A DNA stretch of 40,736 nt from Prevotella sp. 885 (GCF_002265625.1 NZ_NOVE01000030.1:1-40736); one strand, 5' to 3'; numbered from the stretch's first letter, positions 25,392-34,480 are shown. The notes: generated from the letters alone by a model not told the origin. Numbers and translations are program-made.

Positions 25392-25500
25392 AACAATAGA
25401 GCCACTTTTACACTACAATAGTGCCACTATTAGAGTGTAAAAGTGGCGCTATTGCATGATAAAAGTGGCACTATTGTAGTGTAAAAGTGGCGCTATTGCA
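25392..25500. repeat. 22-bp repeat array with inverted copies
   Basis: Three head-to-tail 22-bp units occupy 25435-25456, 25457-25478 and 25479-25500. The first and third are identical (GTGTAAAAGTGGCGCTATTG plus CA); the middle one differs at a few bases. Two inverted, more degenerate units precede them (25392-25413 and 25414-25434), so the array is also palindromic overall. It lies upstream of hppA. There are no spacers, so it is not a CRISPR. Function is unknown. Confidence 0.85.
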
Positions 25501-25715
25501 GCAAAAAACGGCTCGTTTGCGAGTCTGATTTCATATCGCTTCGTCAGAAAACCTCATAACCTACTGTGTATAAGCGCATTGGCTCCAAACGCTCAAAACT
25601 CGAGAATTTCGCACCAAAGATTTTGTTGTGCGCTCAGCTGGCAGTATTGAGCGTTAGAAATACAAATATTGTCAGCCAAACTAACCGCCAAACAGAAATT
25701 TATCGGTGAGATCAG
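25501..25715. other. gene-free stretch with one DnaA-box-like site
   Basis: No coding frame is supported here. A TGTGTATAA (complement of TTATACACA, a DnaA-box consensus match) lies at about 25564-25572. Otherwise only short, weak inverted repeats are seen. Confidence 0.4.
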
Positions 25716-26161
25716 GTTAGGCAGGGCTTTAACAAAAACCTTTATCCACATACCTTTTGTTGTCACACCCTACGGGTTCATGATATAGTTTGGCGAATGG
25801 GCTTTACGAGAGCATTGCTCTCGACACCCATCCTCCAAACTATATCATGAGTGATGCCGAAGCATCACTGTGCCAACAAAAGAGAAAAACATAAAAAACA
25901 CAAGGTTACACAGTAGAAGTTGTGTCAAATCTAAAGTATTACACTTCATATAGTATTATAATGTTGTTTTATATAACCTTGTGTTTTTCTTTGTTTTTTC
26001 CGATTATGGGAGCGTGCTGTGCACAAATAAAAGACTTTACATTAGGTTGGCGAGAACTGGTTCTCGTAAGACCTAATGTAAAGCCTTTTATTTAAACCCG
26101 ATAAGGGTTTGCGCCCATAAGCGGATTGTGGATAAAGTTTTTTGACAAAGCACTGCCTAAC
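25716..26161. repeat. 446-bp nested inverted-repeat element with two cloverleaf palindromes
   Basis: The ends are 35-nt imperfect inverted repeats (25716-25750 and 26127-26161; 31 of 35 pair), beginning GTTAGGCAG and finishing with TTATCCACA. Inside are three independent folds. Cloverleaf A (25754-25882) has a 14-bp outer stem, a CCC-TAC-GGG arm, a 16-bp perfect central arm with an inner 7-bp hairpin, and a GTGATGC-CGAA-GCATCAC arm. A central 15-bp perfect palindrome has arms at 25894-25908 and 25974-25988. Cloverleaf B (26000-26124) has a 14-bp outer stem with two mismatches, a GTGC-tgt-GCAC arm, a 23-bp central arm with one mismatch and an inner 7-bp hairpin, and an AAACCC-GATAA-GGGTTT arm. 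No open frame fits. It could be a non-autonomous mobile element, a structured RNA or a protein-binding DNA structure. Confidence 0.85.
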
Positions 26162-26176
26162 GTTTAGGCTAAGTGA

Positions 26177-26193
26177 TACGGCTTCAAGCCGTA
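26177..26193. repeat. short perfect hairpin (REP-like)
   Basis: TACGGCT-TCA-AGCCGTA, a 7-bp stem with a 3-nt loop, sits between the 446-bp element and the next nested repeat. It has the size and composition of REP-type extragenic palindromes. Confidence 0.6.
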
Positions 26194-26215
26194 CCTCCTA
26201 ACAGATAAACTGCGA

Positions 26216-26503
26216 TTTACAGCTGTAAAGGCAAACCTAGGAGGCTATGGCGTCTCGCCGTAGCCACGCATCCCACGATAATGTTGAGGATGATCGGTCC
26301 CGCTTCGCGGAACCAAGAGAGGGATGAGAGTGCTTATTTCTCCCACAGCTGCGCTCCTTCGGAGCTTGCAGTGGGTTTCTGATAGATATGTCCCTTCGGG
26401 ACACGACGTTGGTACAAAGTTACGTATTACAGGCACAGATTGATAATCTGCTATGGGAGGCTGCGAGGCTACGGCGGGACGCCATAGCCTCCTACTGTTT
26501 GCC
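26216..26503. repeat. second nested inverted repeat with REP-like hairpins
   Basis: Starts with a perfect 14-bp palindrome, TTTACAGCTGTAAA (26216-26229). Outer arms of about 23-24 nt follow at 26230-26252 and 26480-26503 (GGCAAAC...GGAGGCTATGGCG against its complement, one small indel). Each arm also belongs to its own local hairpin: GGCTATGGCG-tct-CGCCGTAGCC (26243-26265) and GGCTACGGCG-gga-CGCCATAGCC (26467-26489). Between them are hairpins at 26296-26314 (GGTCCCGC/GCGGAACC), 26342-26375 (core GCTCC-TTC-GGAGC), 26390-26402 (GTCCC-TTC-GGGAC) and 26436-26450 (CAGATT-gat-AATCTG). It lies just beyond the MNT gene stop (26552). Confidence 0.8.
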
Positions 26504-26551
26504 TTGTCTGCTTATTTATGACTATCTATAAAGAATCTATTGATTCCAGCT

Positions 26552-26848
26552 CTATCGGATAACATAGATTCCGTCTTTATTGATTTCTTCGAGTAAATAG
26601 GGATTGATATGCTTATGCATCCTTACCACGTCAACAGAACATTGAAGGAGATTTTCCAGAAAACGCTTCAAGCGGACAACCAAAAAAGCTTTGGGTTCCA
26701 TATCTACACAAACGTCAACATCACTACCTTCCTTCTGCTCATTACGAGATACCGAACCGAAGATGCGCAATGACTTGATGCCGAACAAAGACCTTAGTTC
26801 TTCGGCATGAGACTCTATCAATGATATGTACTCCTTGGTTGTTTTCAT
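26552..26848 (-). CDS. MNT-type nucleotidyltransferase domain protein
   Basis: A 98-residue minimal nucleotidyltransferase. The signature is SLRIFGSVSRNEQKEGSDVD, with GS at 31-32 and the paired metal aspartates in SDVDVCVD. The C-terminal half is short and helical. In MNT/HEPN modules such proteins AMPylate and silence a HEPN RNase toxin, acting as the antitoxin. No HEPN gene is next to it here: downstream is the palindrome region, upstream the divergent galactanase gene. It may be an orphan antitoxin or act on a distant partner. A consensus promoter lies 22 nt upstream. Confidence 0.85.
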   Translation of the reverse strand: MKTTKEYISLIESHAEELRSLFGIKSLRIFGSVSRNEQKEGSDVDVCVDMEPKAFLVVRLKRFLENLLQCSVDVVRMHKHINPYLLEEINKDGIYVIR

Positions 26849-26869
26849 ACATTCAGTTTTCTTACTTTA

Positions 26870-26900
26870 CAAATGTAGATGTTTTCCGCGAATTGACAAA
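26870..26900 (-). promoter_or_regulatory. promoter of the MNT gene
   Basis: On the minus strand TTTG (26900-26897), 19-nt spacer, TACATTTG (26877-26870): a full Bacteroidetes consensus match. The start codon at 26848 is 21 nt beyond the -7 box, leaving a very short leader. Confidence 0.7.
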
Positions 26901-27049
26901 GAAAAGACAACATTAATTTACCATCCATTTCTCCCCTCTCCCCTTTACAAATTTGCCAAACCCTTTATTTATCGGGGGTTAGCGAGGGTTTTGTCCGATT
27001 TGTTTTGCCATTTGTCTAATTTGTAACGTCGTTTTTTTGTCCGCATTTG

Positions 27050-27057
27050 TAATTTTG
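27050..27057 (+). promoter_or_regulatory. possible -7 box for the galactan operon
   Basis: TAATTTTG fits TAnnTTTG. Nearby TTTG sites (27011, 27020, 27036) do not give the normal 19-21-nt spacing, so the -33 box is uncertain. The resulting leader of about 150 nt includes an 11-codon frame (27180-27215) ending 2 nt before the galactanase ATG. Confidence 0.35.
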
Positions 27058-27217
27058 CAGCCGACAAAAAAAACAAACCGTTTCAAATCTTCCAACAAGA
27101 AAACGCACATAACTACGTTAAGCCGAACGAACCGAATATTATAATTAAAAACCATAATTTACCTAAACGTATTCAAGACATGAATCAAGCTAAAGGTAAG
27201 TACCAATACCAATAACA

Positions 27218-28252
27218 ATGAACATAAAATCATTCCTTCTCGCTGCCCTCGCGTTCATCACGCTCTCTTCATGCAGCGACGACACTAACACAACCCCGCA
27301 GACCGAACACACATACGACATGACAGGTTTTGCCAAGGGTGCGGACATCAGCTGGCTGACAGAGATGGAAGCCAGCGGCAAGAAGTTCTATAACGCCAAA
27401 GGTTCGGAACAGGACTGCATGACGCTGCTCCGCGACCTCGGCACCAACTCGGTGCGCATCCGTGTTTGGGTGGACCCCGCAGACGGATGGTCAGGCAAGC
27501 AGGACGTGCTCGTAAAGGCTGGGCGTGCCAAGATGCTCGGCGAGCGCATCATGATAGACTTCCATTACTCCGACTCTTGGGCTGACCCAGGCAAGCAGAA
27601 CATCCCCGCCGCATGGACGGACTTCAAGGACGATCTCACGAAGATGAAGGCTGCCGTGGCTGAGCACACAAAGGACGTGCTCACCACGCTCAAGGACAAC
27701 GGCATCGACGTGGAGTGGATTCAGATTGGCAACGAGACCCGCACGGGTATGCTCTGGCCGCTCGGTCTTGTCAGCGACAACAAGTTTGACAATTACGCAG
27801 CTCTCAACAACGCCGGCTACGACGCTGCCAAGGCTGTCTATCCCGACGCACAGTGCATCATCCACATCGACCGCGGCAACGAGATCGGCGGATTCACATG
27901 GATGTTTGACGGTCTGAAAGCCGCCGGAGCCAAATGGGACGTCATCGGAATGTCGCTCTATCCTGAGGACGACAACTGGCAGACAGTCACCGACGACTGC
28001 CTCAAAAACATCTCCACTCTCGCCTCTCGCTATAACTGCAAGGTTATGGTTTGCGAGATCGGCATGGCTTGGGACTCTGAGAACGGCGCTGCCATGATGA
28101 AGAAGATGGTGGAAGGATGTAAGGCAAAACCCGAATGTCTCGGCATCTTCTATTGGGAACCGGAGTGCTACGGAGGATGGAACGACTACAACAAGGGAGC
28201 GTTCGACTCTAACGGCAAGCCAACAGCAACGCTGGACGCGTTTAAGAAATGA
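27218..28252 (+). CDS. GH53 endo-beta-1,4-galactanase lipoprotein
   Basis: A 344-residue protein. A lipoprotein signal with lipobox LSSC (Cys about 19) is followed by SDD, the acidic pattern that promotes surface exposure in Bacteroidetes. Residues about 37-344 are a GH53 TIM barrel. DLGTNSVRIRVWVDP is the family start and IMIDFHYSDSWADPG a conserved strand. The acid/base glutamate lies in WIQIGNET and the nucleophile glutamate in VMVCEIGMAW. It cleaves beta-1,4-galactan (arabinogalactan type I) into oligosaccharides, probably at the cell surface. It is followed 17 nt later by a GH2 enzyme that would trim the products to galactose. No SusC/SusD pair is in the window. Confidence 0.94.
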   Translation: MNIKSFLLAALAFITLSSCSDDTNTTPQTEHTYDMTGFAKGADISWLTEMEASGKKFYNAKGSEQDCMTLLRDLGTNSVRIRVWVDPADGWSGKQDVLVKAGRAKMLGERIMIDFHYSDSWADPGKQNIPAAWTDFKDDLTKMKAAVAEHTKDVLTTLKDNGIDVEWIQIGNETRTGMLWPLGLVSDNKFDNYAALNNAGYDAAKAVYPDAQCIIHIDRGNEIGGFTWMFDGLKAAGAKWDVIGMSLYPEDDNWQTVTDDCLKNISTLASRYNCKVMVCEIGMAWDSENGAAMMKKMVEGCKAKPECLGIFYWEPECYGGWNDYNKGAFDSNGKPTATLDAFKK

Positions 28253-28269
28253 AAGTTAAGAATTGACAA

Positions 28270-30647
28270 ATGAATAAACTAACATTACTTACCATTGCGC
28301 TTGCCACATCGGCTCTTACTGCCTCGGCACAGCGCAACACAATAAATCTGAAGACGTGGGAATTCTCGCGAGACAGCATCAGCTATAAACCGGTGACCGT
28401 GCCGCACGACTGGGCCATAAGCGGACCCTTCGACAAGAAGTGGGACCTCCAGTTTGTTGCCATTGAGCAGAACGGAGAGACGGAGAAGACAGAGAAGTCG
28501 GGACGTTCGGGCGCATTGCCTTGGATAGGTCGCGGCTTCTACAAGACTTCCGTCAGTCTGAAGAAGGTGCCGGCTTCCGCCATACTTGAGTTTGACGGTG
28601 CTATGGCTGACCCGCATGTGTATGTAAACGGACACCTTGCCGGACATTGGGCGTACGGATATAACGCTTTCCGCGTGGACGCAACGCCGTACCTGAAGAA
28701 GGGAAAGAACGAGATAAGCGTCAGCCTCAACAACCGCGAGGAGAGTTCGCGCTGGTATCCGGGTGGCGGACTTTATCGTCCTGTGCTGCTCGTCACCAAT
28801 GCTGACGCAGCCCACATCCACCAATGGGGCAGCTATTTCCGCACTCTTTCCATCGCAGACGGCAAGGCGGAGGTGAGCATCTGCACCAACGTGAAGAACG
28901 CTGACAAGGCGCTTACCGTGGAAAACCTGCTCGTTGACGCCGCAGGAAAGACTGTCGCGCAGATAAAGGATGCCGACTTCGACGCTGAGGGCAATATCAT
29001 AAAGACGCTGAACGTGGACAACGCACAGCTATGGTCGCCCGAATCGCCTTATCTCTATAAGCTCGTCACCAGACTCTATCGCAAGGGAAAGCTCGTTGAC
29101 CAGACCCAGCAGAAGGTCGGCATACGCACAGTTCGTGTGGCTCAGCATGACGGTTTTCAGCTTAACGGCGTGTCGCGCAAGATAAAGGGAGTATGCCTAC
29201 ATCACGACCTTGGTCCGATTGGAGCCGCTGTCAACAAGTCTGCGCTCATCAGACAGATACGCACTATGAAAGAGATGGGTTGCGACGCCATCCGCACGGC
29301 TCACAACATGCCTTCTACATGGCAGATGGAAGTGTGCGACTCGATGGGTATGATGGTCATGGCGGAGAGTTTCGACATGTGGATTTATCCGAAATGCAAG
29401 AACGGTTATGCCCTTAACTTCAAGGAATGGGCTGACAAGGACATAGAGAATATGGTGCGTAACCATCGCAACCATCCGTCCATCGTGATGTGGAGCATCG
29501 GCAACGAGATACCCGAACAGTGGAGCGAGGAGGGACGCAACATATCGAAGCACCTGCAGGACATCTGTCATAAACTCGACCCCACACGCCCCGTGACGCA
29601 GGGAATGGACCAGGCAGAGGCGGCACTGAATTCGGGTTTCGCCCAAGTAATGGACGTTCCGGGATTCAACTACCGCGTACATAAATACGACAAGAACATC
29701 CGTCAGCTGCCAAAGGGATTCCTCCTTGGCTCGGAGACAGCCTCGACGGTAAGCTCACGCGGAGTGTATAAGTTCCCGGTGGAGGTGTCCGACTCGAAGA
29801 CTTATCCTGACGGACAATGCTCGTCGTACGACGTGGAATACTGTCCGTGGAGCAATCTGCCCGATGATGACTGGAAGATGCAGGACGACCGCGACTATGT
29901 GATAGGCGAATTCGTATGGACCGGATATGACTATCTCGGCGAACCGTCGCCCTACGACGAGTACTGGCCTTCACGCTCAAGCTACTTCGGCATCTGCGAC
30001 CTTGCCGGACTGCCCAAGGACCGCTACTGGCTCTATCGATCTCACTGGCGCAACGACTCGCCCACCCTGCACCTCCTGCCCCACTGGACATGGCCGGGAC
30101 GCGAGGGAGAGACGACGCCTGTGTATTGCTACACATCGTATCCGAGTGCCGAACTCTTCGTTAACGGCAAGAGTCAGGGACGCATCGTGAAGAATCCCAA
30201 CACACGTCTCGACCGTTATCGTCTCCGTTGGAACAACGTAAAGTATGAGCCGGGCGAACTGCGCGTCGTGGCATACAATTACGACGGCACGGTGGCTGAC
30301 ACGCAAACGGTACGCACAGCCGGCGCTCCAGCCCACATTGTCCTTAAAGCAGACCGCACAACGCTCAATCCGGCGGAGGACGACTTGGCTTTCGTAACCG
30401 TATCGCTGACCGACCGCGACGGCAATCCCTGCCCCACAGCCTCCAACCTTATAAAGGCAAGCGTCAAGGGAGCGGGCTCTCTGAGAGCCACCTGCAACGG
30501 TGACGCCACCTCACTCGTGCCCTTCACCTCAGACAGCATGCCGCTCTTCAACGGCGAAATGGTAATTGTAATTGGAACGAAAGGAAAAGGAAGCATAACG
30601 CTGACTGTATCGGCAGAGGGACTGCCGGACGCAACACTCACGATAAA

Positions 30648-30651
<4 letters not shown>
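28270..30651 (+). CDS. GH2 beta-galactosidase, secreted
   Basis: A 793-residue protein with an N-terminal signal peptide (MNKLTLLTIALATSALTASA, then Q). It has a GH2 sugar-binding jelly roll (about 40-190: VPHDWAI, GRGFYKT, NNREESSRWYPGGGLYRPV), an Ig-like domain and a TIM barrel. The barrel carries the acid/base glutamate in MWSIGNEIPEQW and the nucleophile glutamate in IGEFVWTGYDYLGE. C-terminal DUF4982- and Ig-like domains follow. It removes terminal beta-galactose, most likely from galactooligosaccharides released by the GH53 enzyme upstream, in the periplasm. The stop codon lies inside the first unit of a 7-bp tandem repeat. Substrate specificity among GH2 members is inferred from the partner gene. 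Confidence 0.92.
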
Positions 30652-30754
<103 letters not shown>

Positions 30755-30758
30755 AACT

Positions 30759-30807
30759 AAAAAACTCGTTGTAAGCGTCCTGCTTGGACGTTTACAACGA
30801 GTTTTTT
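30759..30807. terminator. strong bidirectional terminator
   Basis: A 22-bp stem with one mismatch (AAAAAACTCGTTGTAAGCGT at 30759-30778, continuing to 30780, with its complement at 30786-30807) closes a TGCTT loop. A-tract and T-tract flank it. It serves the plus-strand GH53-GH2 pair and the minus-strand secreted-protein pair, whose last stop is at 30828. Confidence 0.95.
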
Positions 30808-30827
30808 ATTTAGATAATCTTGTTCTC

Positions 30828-32669
30828 TTACTTCACCACCTTAACAACGCTCTTGCCAGAGGCGAAGCGAACGATGTTAAGACCGTGGCGTGGCTGCTGG
30901 AGGCGGCGACCCTCAAGGTCGTAATAAGCCACCGGACAGTCCTGCTTGTCGGCACCGAGACTGGTAATGCCGGTCTTCTCGCTGCCAGTAACGGGAGCCT
31001 TGGCTCCATTGGCGATGGTTCCGTCAGTGCTGTCAATGAGGAGAGCCACGATGCGGAACTTGCGTGCGTCCTGCATAATCTTAATGGCATCCACATCGAA
31101 CGAGCCTTCCACTGTCACCGGCACTTCCTCAACGACGTTAGAGGGAAGAGCAGCAAGACCCGTGGTGAGACGTGTCGTAGCCATTACCACATCATTAAAG
31201 TGCAGACCTACAACCTTCTCATTGCCCTGCACGAACGGAGCAGCCTCGTCAAACATCAGCTCCTCCTTGCTGTCAGGCGTGAAATAGTTTTTCTGAGCCC
31301 AGCTGTTGCCCTCGCCATGGAGGTCGTCAGCGACAAGCACAAACTCCACCTTGAAGCGGTCAGCGTCAGTTCTGTCACCAGGGAACACCATAGTGGCTTT
31401 GGCGTTAATCTTCTTGCCAGTCTCGTCATAAGAAGCCTCTGTAGAGATGTTGGCAGGAGCCAATACCTCACACTGCTGCTTCCACAACTGCTCGATGCCG
31501 AAACCAGTGTTCTGCATGCCATAGAACGGGTCTACCATTCCTGTGCGGCGGTCAATCTCGGCTGAGGGGAAACCGCTTGCAGCAAGAGGATACTGGTCAG
31601 AAGTCATCACCTCCATGGTGTCTGCATTGTGATAAGACAGTCCGATGAAGTCGTCCGGATAAAGGCGGTCGAGCACCTCAAGCGCAACAAAGCCGCGCGG
31701 ACAATAACCACACCATGTGCCCGTATACTCCTCCATTACCGAACGGCGCTTGGGCAGGACGTTGTATATCTTGAGATTGCCCTCATAAGCAGCAGACTGC
31801 TGAGCCACTCCGTTGACCTTGTCCATAGTGAACGAGAACGGATAGTCGCCCTTCGTATCTACAGCCTCCAGAGTGATGTCCATCTTGGCTGCTGCGTCAT
31901 AGTAGGCAGGCACCGGAATCTCGAAATCCTTGTGTCCGGTCTTCTTCGTTGTTCCCACCATGTAGCTGTAGTCAATGGAGCTGACCGCATTGGCACCGTG
32001 GTTGCGGATAACGAAAGTCACATCCGTCGGCTTGTTCTTCTCGCCGTGGATAGTGCCGAAAGCGTCGATGCCGGCAGCGTCAGTCTCAACGCCGGAGAGA
32101 ACAATCTCCAATGCCGAGCAATACTCTGCCGACTTGTCCATCCACTTCAGATACGTACGTGAGCTGTGGACAAAGAAGCCGAGCGGGCTTTCCTCCATAG
32201 TAACCTTGACAGGCTTCTTGGTGTCCTTCGCAAGCTTAGTGATATTAAACGAATAGCCCACATAGAGCGTATCAGCCTCAATGGTGTACGGAGAAGCGAG
32301 CGTAGCGCTTAACGTGCCGTTGGAGATTACGCCGTCAACAGTAACGCCGTCCACAAGATTCTTCTTCTTGTCGTCGAGCGCAAGGCTACGAGTAACCCAC
32401 ATCTTCACGTCCGAAACATTGGCGTCAGTGAAAGCTACGGGCACGCTGATGTCCTCAATCTTCAGACCCTTAAGGTCCTTTCCAACGAGACGTACAGCCA
32501 CGTCATAATTCTCCTTCTTGCCAGTGCCATAGTCAGACACCTTACCAGACATATTGGCTGTATATGCCACCTTACCGGTTCCTGCCATGACAGCCTCAGG
32601 CATCAATGCCAGCGAAGCGGCAAGCAGTAATGTACTAAATATGTTTCTCATACAATTCATTCTTTTCAA
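30828..32669 (-). CDS. secreted Omp28-like thioredoxin-fold protein with type IX-like tail
   Basis: A 613-residue protein with a signal peptide (hydrophobic core SLALMPEAVMA). N-terminal beta domains of about 330 residues precede a thioredoxin-like segment with EEYTGTWCGYCPRG, a CxxC site in the style of Omp28-like outer-membrane proteins. Later come SYHNADTMEV and ASGFPSAEIDRR, also typical of that fold. The C-terminus (YYDLEGRRLQQPRHGLNIV, then a VVKVVK end) is a sorting-type tail of the kind used by type IX secretion in Prevotella. A cell-surface or secreted redox-active protein is likely. An alternative ATG (third codon-cluster Met at about residue 7) is possible. It follows the second secreted-protein gene by 9 nt, hence the same transcript. 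Confidence 0.82.
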   Translation of the reverse strand: MKRMNCMRNIFSTLLLAASLALMPEAVMAGTGKVAYTANMSGKVSDYGTGKKENYDVAVRLVGKDLKGLKIEDISVPVAFTDANVSDVKMWVTRSLALDDKKKNLVDGVTVDGVISNGTLSATLASPYTIEADTLYVGYSFNITKLAKDTKKPVKVTMEESPLGFFVHSSRTYLKWMDKSAEYCSALEIVLSGVETDAAGIDAFGTIHGEKNKPTDVTFVIRNHGANAVSSIDYSYMVGTTKKTGHKDFEIPVPAYYDAAAKMDITLEAVDTKGDYPFSFTMDKVNGVAQQSAAYEGNLKIYNVLPKRRSVMEEYTGTWCGYCPRGFVALEVLDRLYPDDFIGLSYHNADTMEVMTSDQYPLAASGFPSAEIDRRTGMVDPFYGMQNTGFGIEQLWKQQCEVLAPANISTEASYDETGKKINAKATMVFPGDRTDADRFKVEFVLVADDLHGEGNSWAQKNYFTPDSKEELMFDEAAPFVQGNEKVVGLHFNDVVMATTRLTTGLAALPSNVVEEVPVTVEGSFDVDAIKIMQDARKFRIVALLIDSTDGTIANGAKAPVTGSEKTGITSLGADKQDCPVAYYDLEGRRLQQPRHGLNIVRFASGKSVVKVVK

Positions 32670-32678
32670 TGATACATA

Positions 32679-34406
32679 TTATCTAACATACTTAACGGTC
32701 TTCTGCGAACCGTCAGCATACTTAACGGTCTTGAGGAAGATGCCGTGAGCGGGCTTGCTGATGCGACGACCTGCGAGGTCGGTGTAAGACACACTCTTAA
32801 CGTCTTCGCTGCCAGTGGTGATGTCGCGGCTGATGCCAGTCAGATTGCCCCTCTCGTCCACCTTATAGCTTACGAGGTTCGACTTGTATGTCGTGTCGCC
32901 GTCCTTATAGATTTCCTGAACGCCTACAGTAGTCATTCCCTGTAAGAAGTAGTATATCTTTCTGTTAGTACCCTTCTTCACGATATCGTTGTTGTCAGTA
33001 AAGTCGATGGGCACGTCAGTAATCTCGTCAACCAATGCGGCATACTCGTCAGGATAGAAAGTGAAGAGAGCGTCGTCGAAGTAAATATTGTAGAAGAGCT
33101 TGTTGGGATTGAGCAACTTGCCATCTGTCGATTCCTTATTCACGTGTATCTGCATACAGCCATAACCATACTCGCTCTCATACGGCATAAATTCAAATAC
33201 AGAAGGATCCTTCGGCGTGCCAGCCTCCTCCTTCCAAGGAGTGAGCATAGGCTTCTCATACTCGTTAATCTTATATACAACATTCTTACCTGCGTTTACA
33301 AGGAAGTTGGTTTCTGACTTCAGCGTATTAGCAGTGCGGTCGTATGCAAAGACAATGTCCTTATTGAAGTAGATGCTGTCGAAGGTATAGTCATAGTCCT
33401 CCCATGTCACCTTCTGCTTGCCAGAGGGAGCGAAATACGTATGATATCCCAAAACGGGGTCAACACCCAGGTATTTCATGCCGTCGAACACCACCTTGTC
33501 ACCGTCTACCTTACCCTTAGCCCAAGCATCCGGATTGCTGCCGGAGAGATTGCTGATGTAGAAGCCGTCACCTTCGAGCGCCACCTTCACCAATGCAGCA
33601 TCCCTGTCGTTCTCATCATTTCCGTACGTAATCATATAGTCAGAGACGGTGGCAGAAGCAGACGGAGCCTCAATGGGAGCCTTCTCCTTATGCCATTCGC
33701 TTGCAAAGTCGGCAAAACCAACCCATTCGCCATCAGCAGTGGCAAGAGCCAGCACCACGCCGTCGCTATTGTCGTCAAGACGTATGAGCGAGTCGTTGCG
33801 GAAGGCAAAGCGGATGTCCTGCGATTCGGTGTCAGGAATGAAAGAGTTGCCGGCATCGTTAATCTTCATACGGAAGAGATAGAAGTCTTCAAATTCAGAG
33901 GTTGCCTCGTTGTTCTCGTCATATACGGGCTGCTTGTAATACTTCTGCGGGAATGTGAACGTATAAACGTCGTCACCAGTCTTCTGTCCCTTCACCCAAA
34001 CGTTCGGGCCAAGCGTAGCCATGATGTTCTTGATATACATCGTTCCGTCGTCAGCGATGACGAAGTCCTGTGCCACACCGTCCACAGTTGTGGAAATAAC
34101 CGTACCGAAGAACACCTCAAAACCGGAGTTGACACCATAATAATTATGATATAATGTGCCTTCAGGCTGGTCAACAATCATCTGCATATCGTCCGTCACC
34201 TGCAAGTTGGGCGCCAACATAGGACGCGCCTTGCCGAAGTTGGGGAGCAGGAAGTCGGTCTTCTGCCAAGACTGAGGCACACTTTGAGCCTGATAACGCA
34301 AAGGACTGGTGATTTGTCCGTTCGCCTGATGATTTCTCGCAAGGGGTTGTGCGAAAGCGGCAACAGCAAAGAGCGCTGCTGCAAACGTCATGTAAATCTT
34401 TCTCAT
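32679..34406 (-). CDS. secreted beta-rich protein with type IX-like tail
   Basis: A 575-residue protein with signal peptide MRKIYMTFAAALFAVAAFA. The body is beta-strand-rich, with no recognised catalytic motif, and resembles large Prevotella secreted proteins of unknown role. The C-terminus (VSYTDLAGRRISKPAHGIFL, ending VKYVR) resembles the sorting tail of the downstream gene. It is the first gene of a two-gene transcript with the Omp28-like gene. Its promoter is split by the IS1380 insertion: the -7 box (34488-34481) remains upstream of its start, while the original -33 box now lies 1.6 kb away. Expression may therefore be reduced or taken over by the insertion element. Confidence 0.78.
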   Translation of the reverse strand: MRKIYMTFAAALFAVAAFAQPLARNHQANGQITSPLRYQAQSVPQSWQKTDFLLPNFGKARPMLAPNLQVTDDMQMIVDQPEGTLYHNYYGVNSGFEVFFGTVISTTVDGVAQDFVIADDGTMYIKNIMATLGPNVWVKGQKTGDDVYTFTFPQKYYKQPVYDENNEATSEFEDFYLFRMKINDAGNSFIPDTESQDIRFAFRNDSLIRLDDNSDGVVLALATADGEWVGFADFASEWHKEKAPIEAPSASATVSDYMITYGNDENDRDAALVKVALEGDGFYISNLSGSNPDAWAKGKVDGDKVVFDGMKYLGVDPVLGYHTYFAPSGKQKVTWEDYDYTFDSIYFNKDIVFAYDRTANTLKSETNFLVNAGKNVVYKINEYEKPMLTPWKEEAGTPKDPSVFEFMPYESEYGYGCMQIHVNKESTDGKLLNPNKLFYNIYFDDALFTFYPDEYAALVDEITDVPIDFTDNNDIVKKGTNRKIYYFLQGMTTVGVQEIYKDGDTTYKSNLVSYKVDERGNLTGISRDITTGSEDVKSVSYTDLAGRRISKPAHGIFLKTVKYADGSQKTVKYVR

Positions 34407-34480
34407 AACTACACTATTTAGTTAATAAATGTTTCCTCTCTCGATAGGGAGGATTGTCAAAAAGTCGATTATAACAATAG

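Noticed and set aside
25392..25500. Repeat array considered as CRISPR
   Set aside because: Units are directly adjacent with no unique spacers, some are inverted, and no cas genes are present.
26245..26436. 63-codon minus-strand frame inside the second nested repeat
   Set aside because: It covers hairpins only, has no family match, and its composition follows the palindromes.
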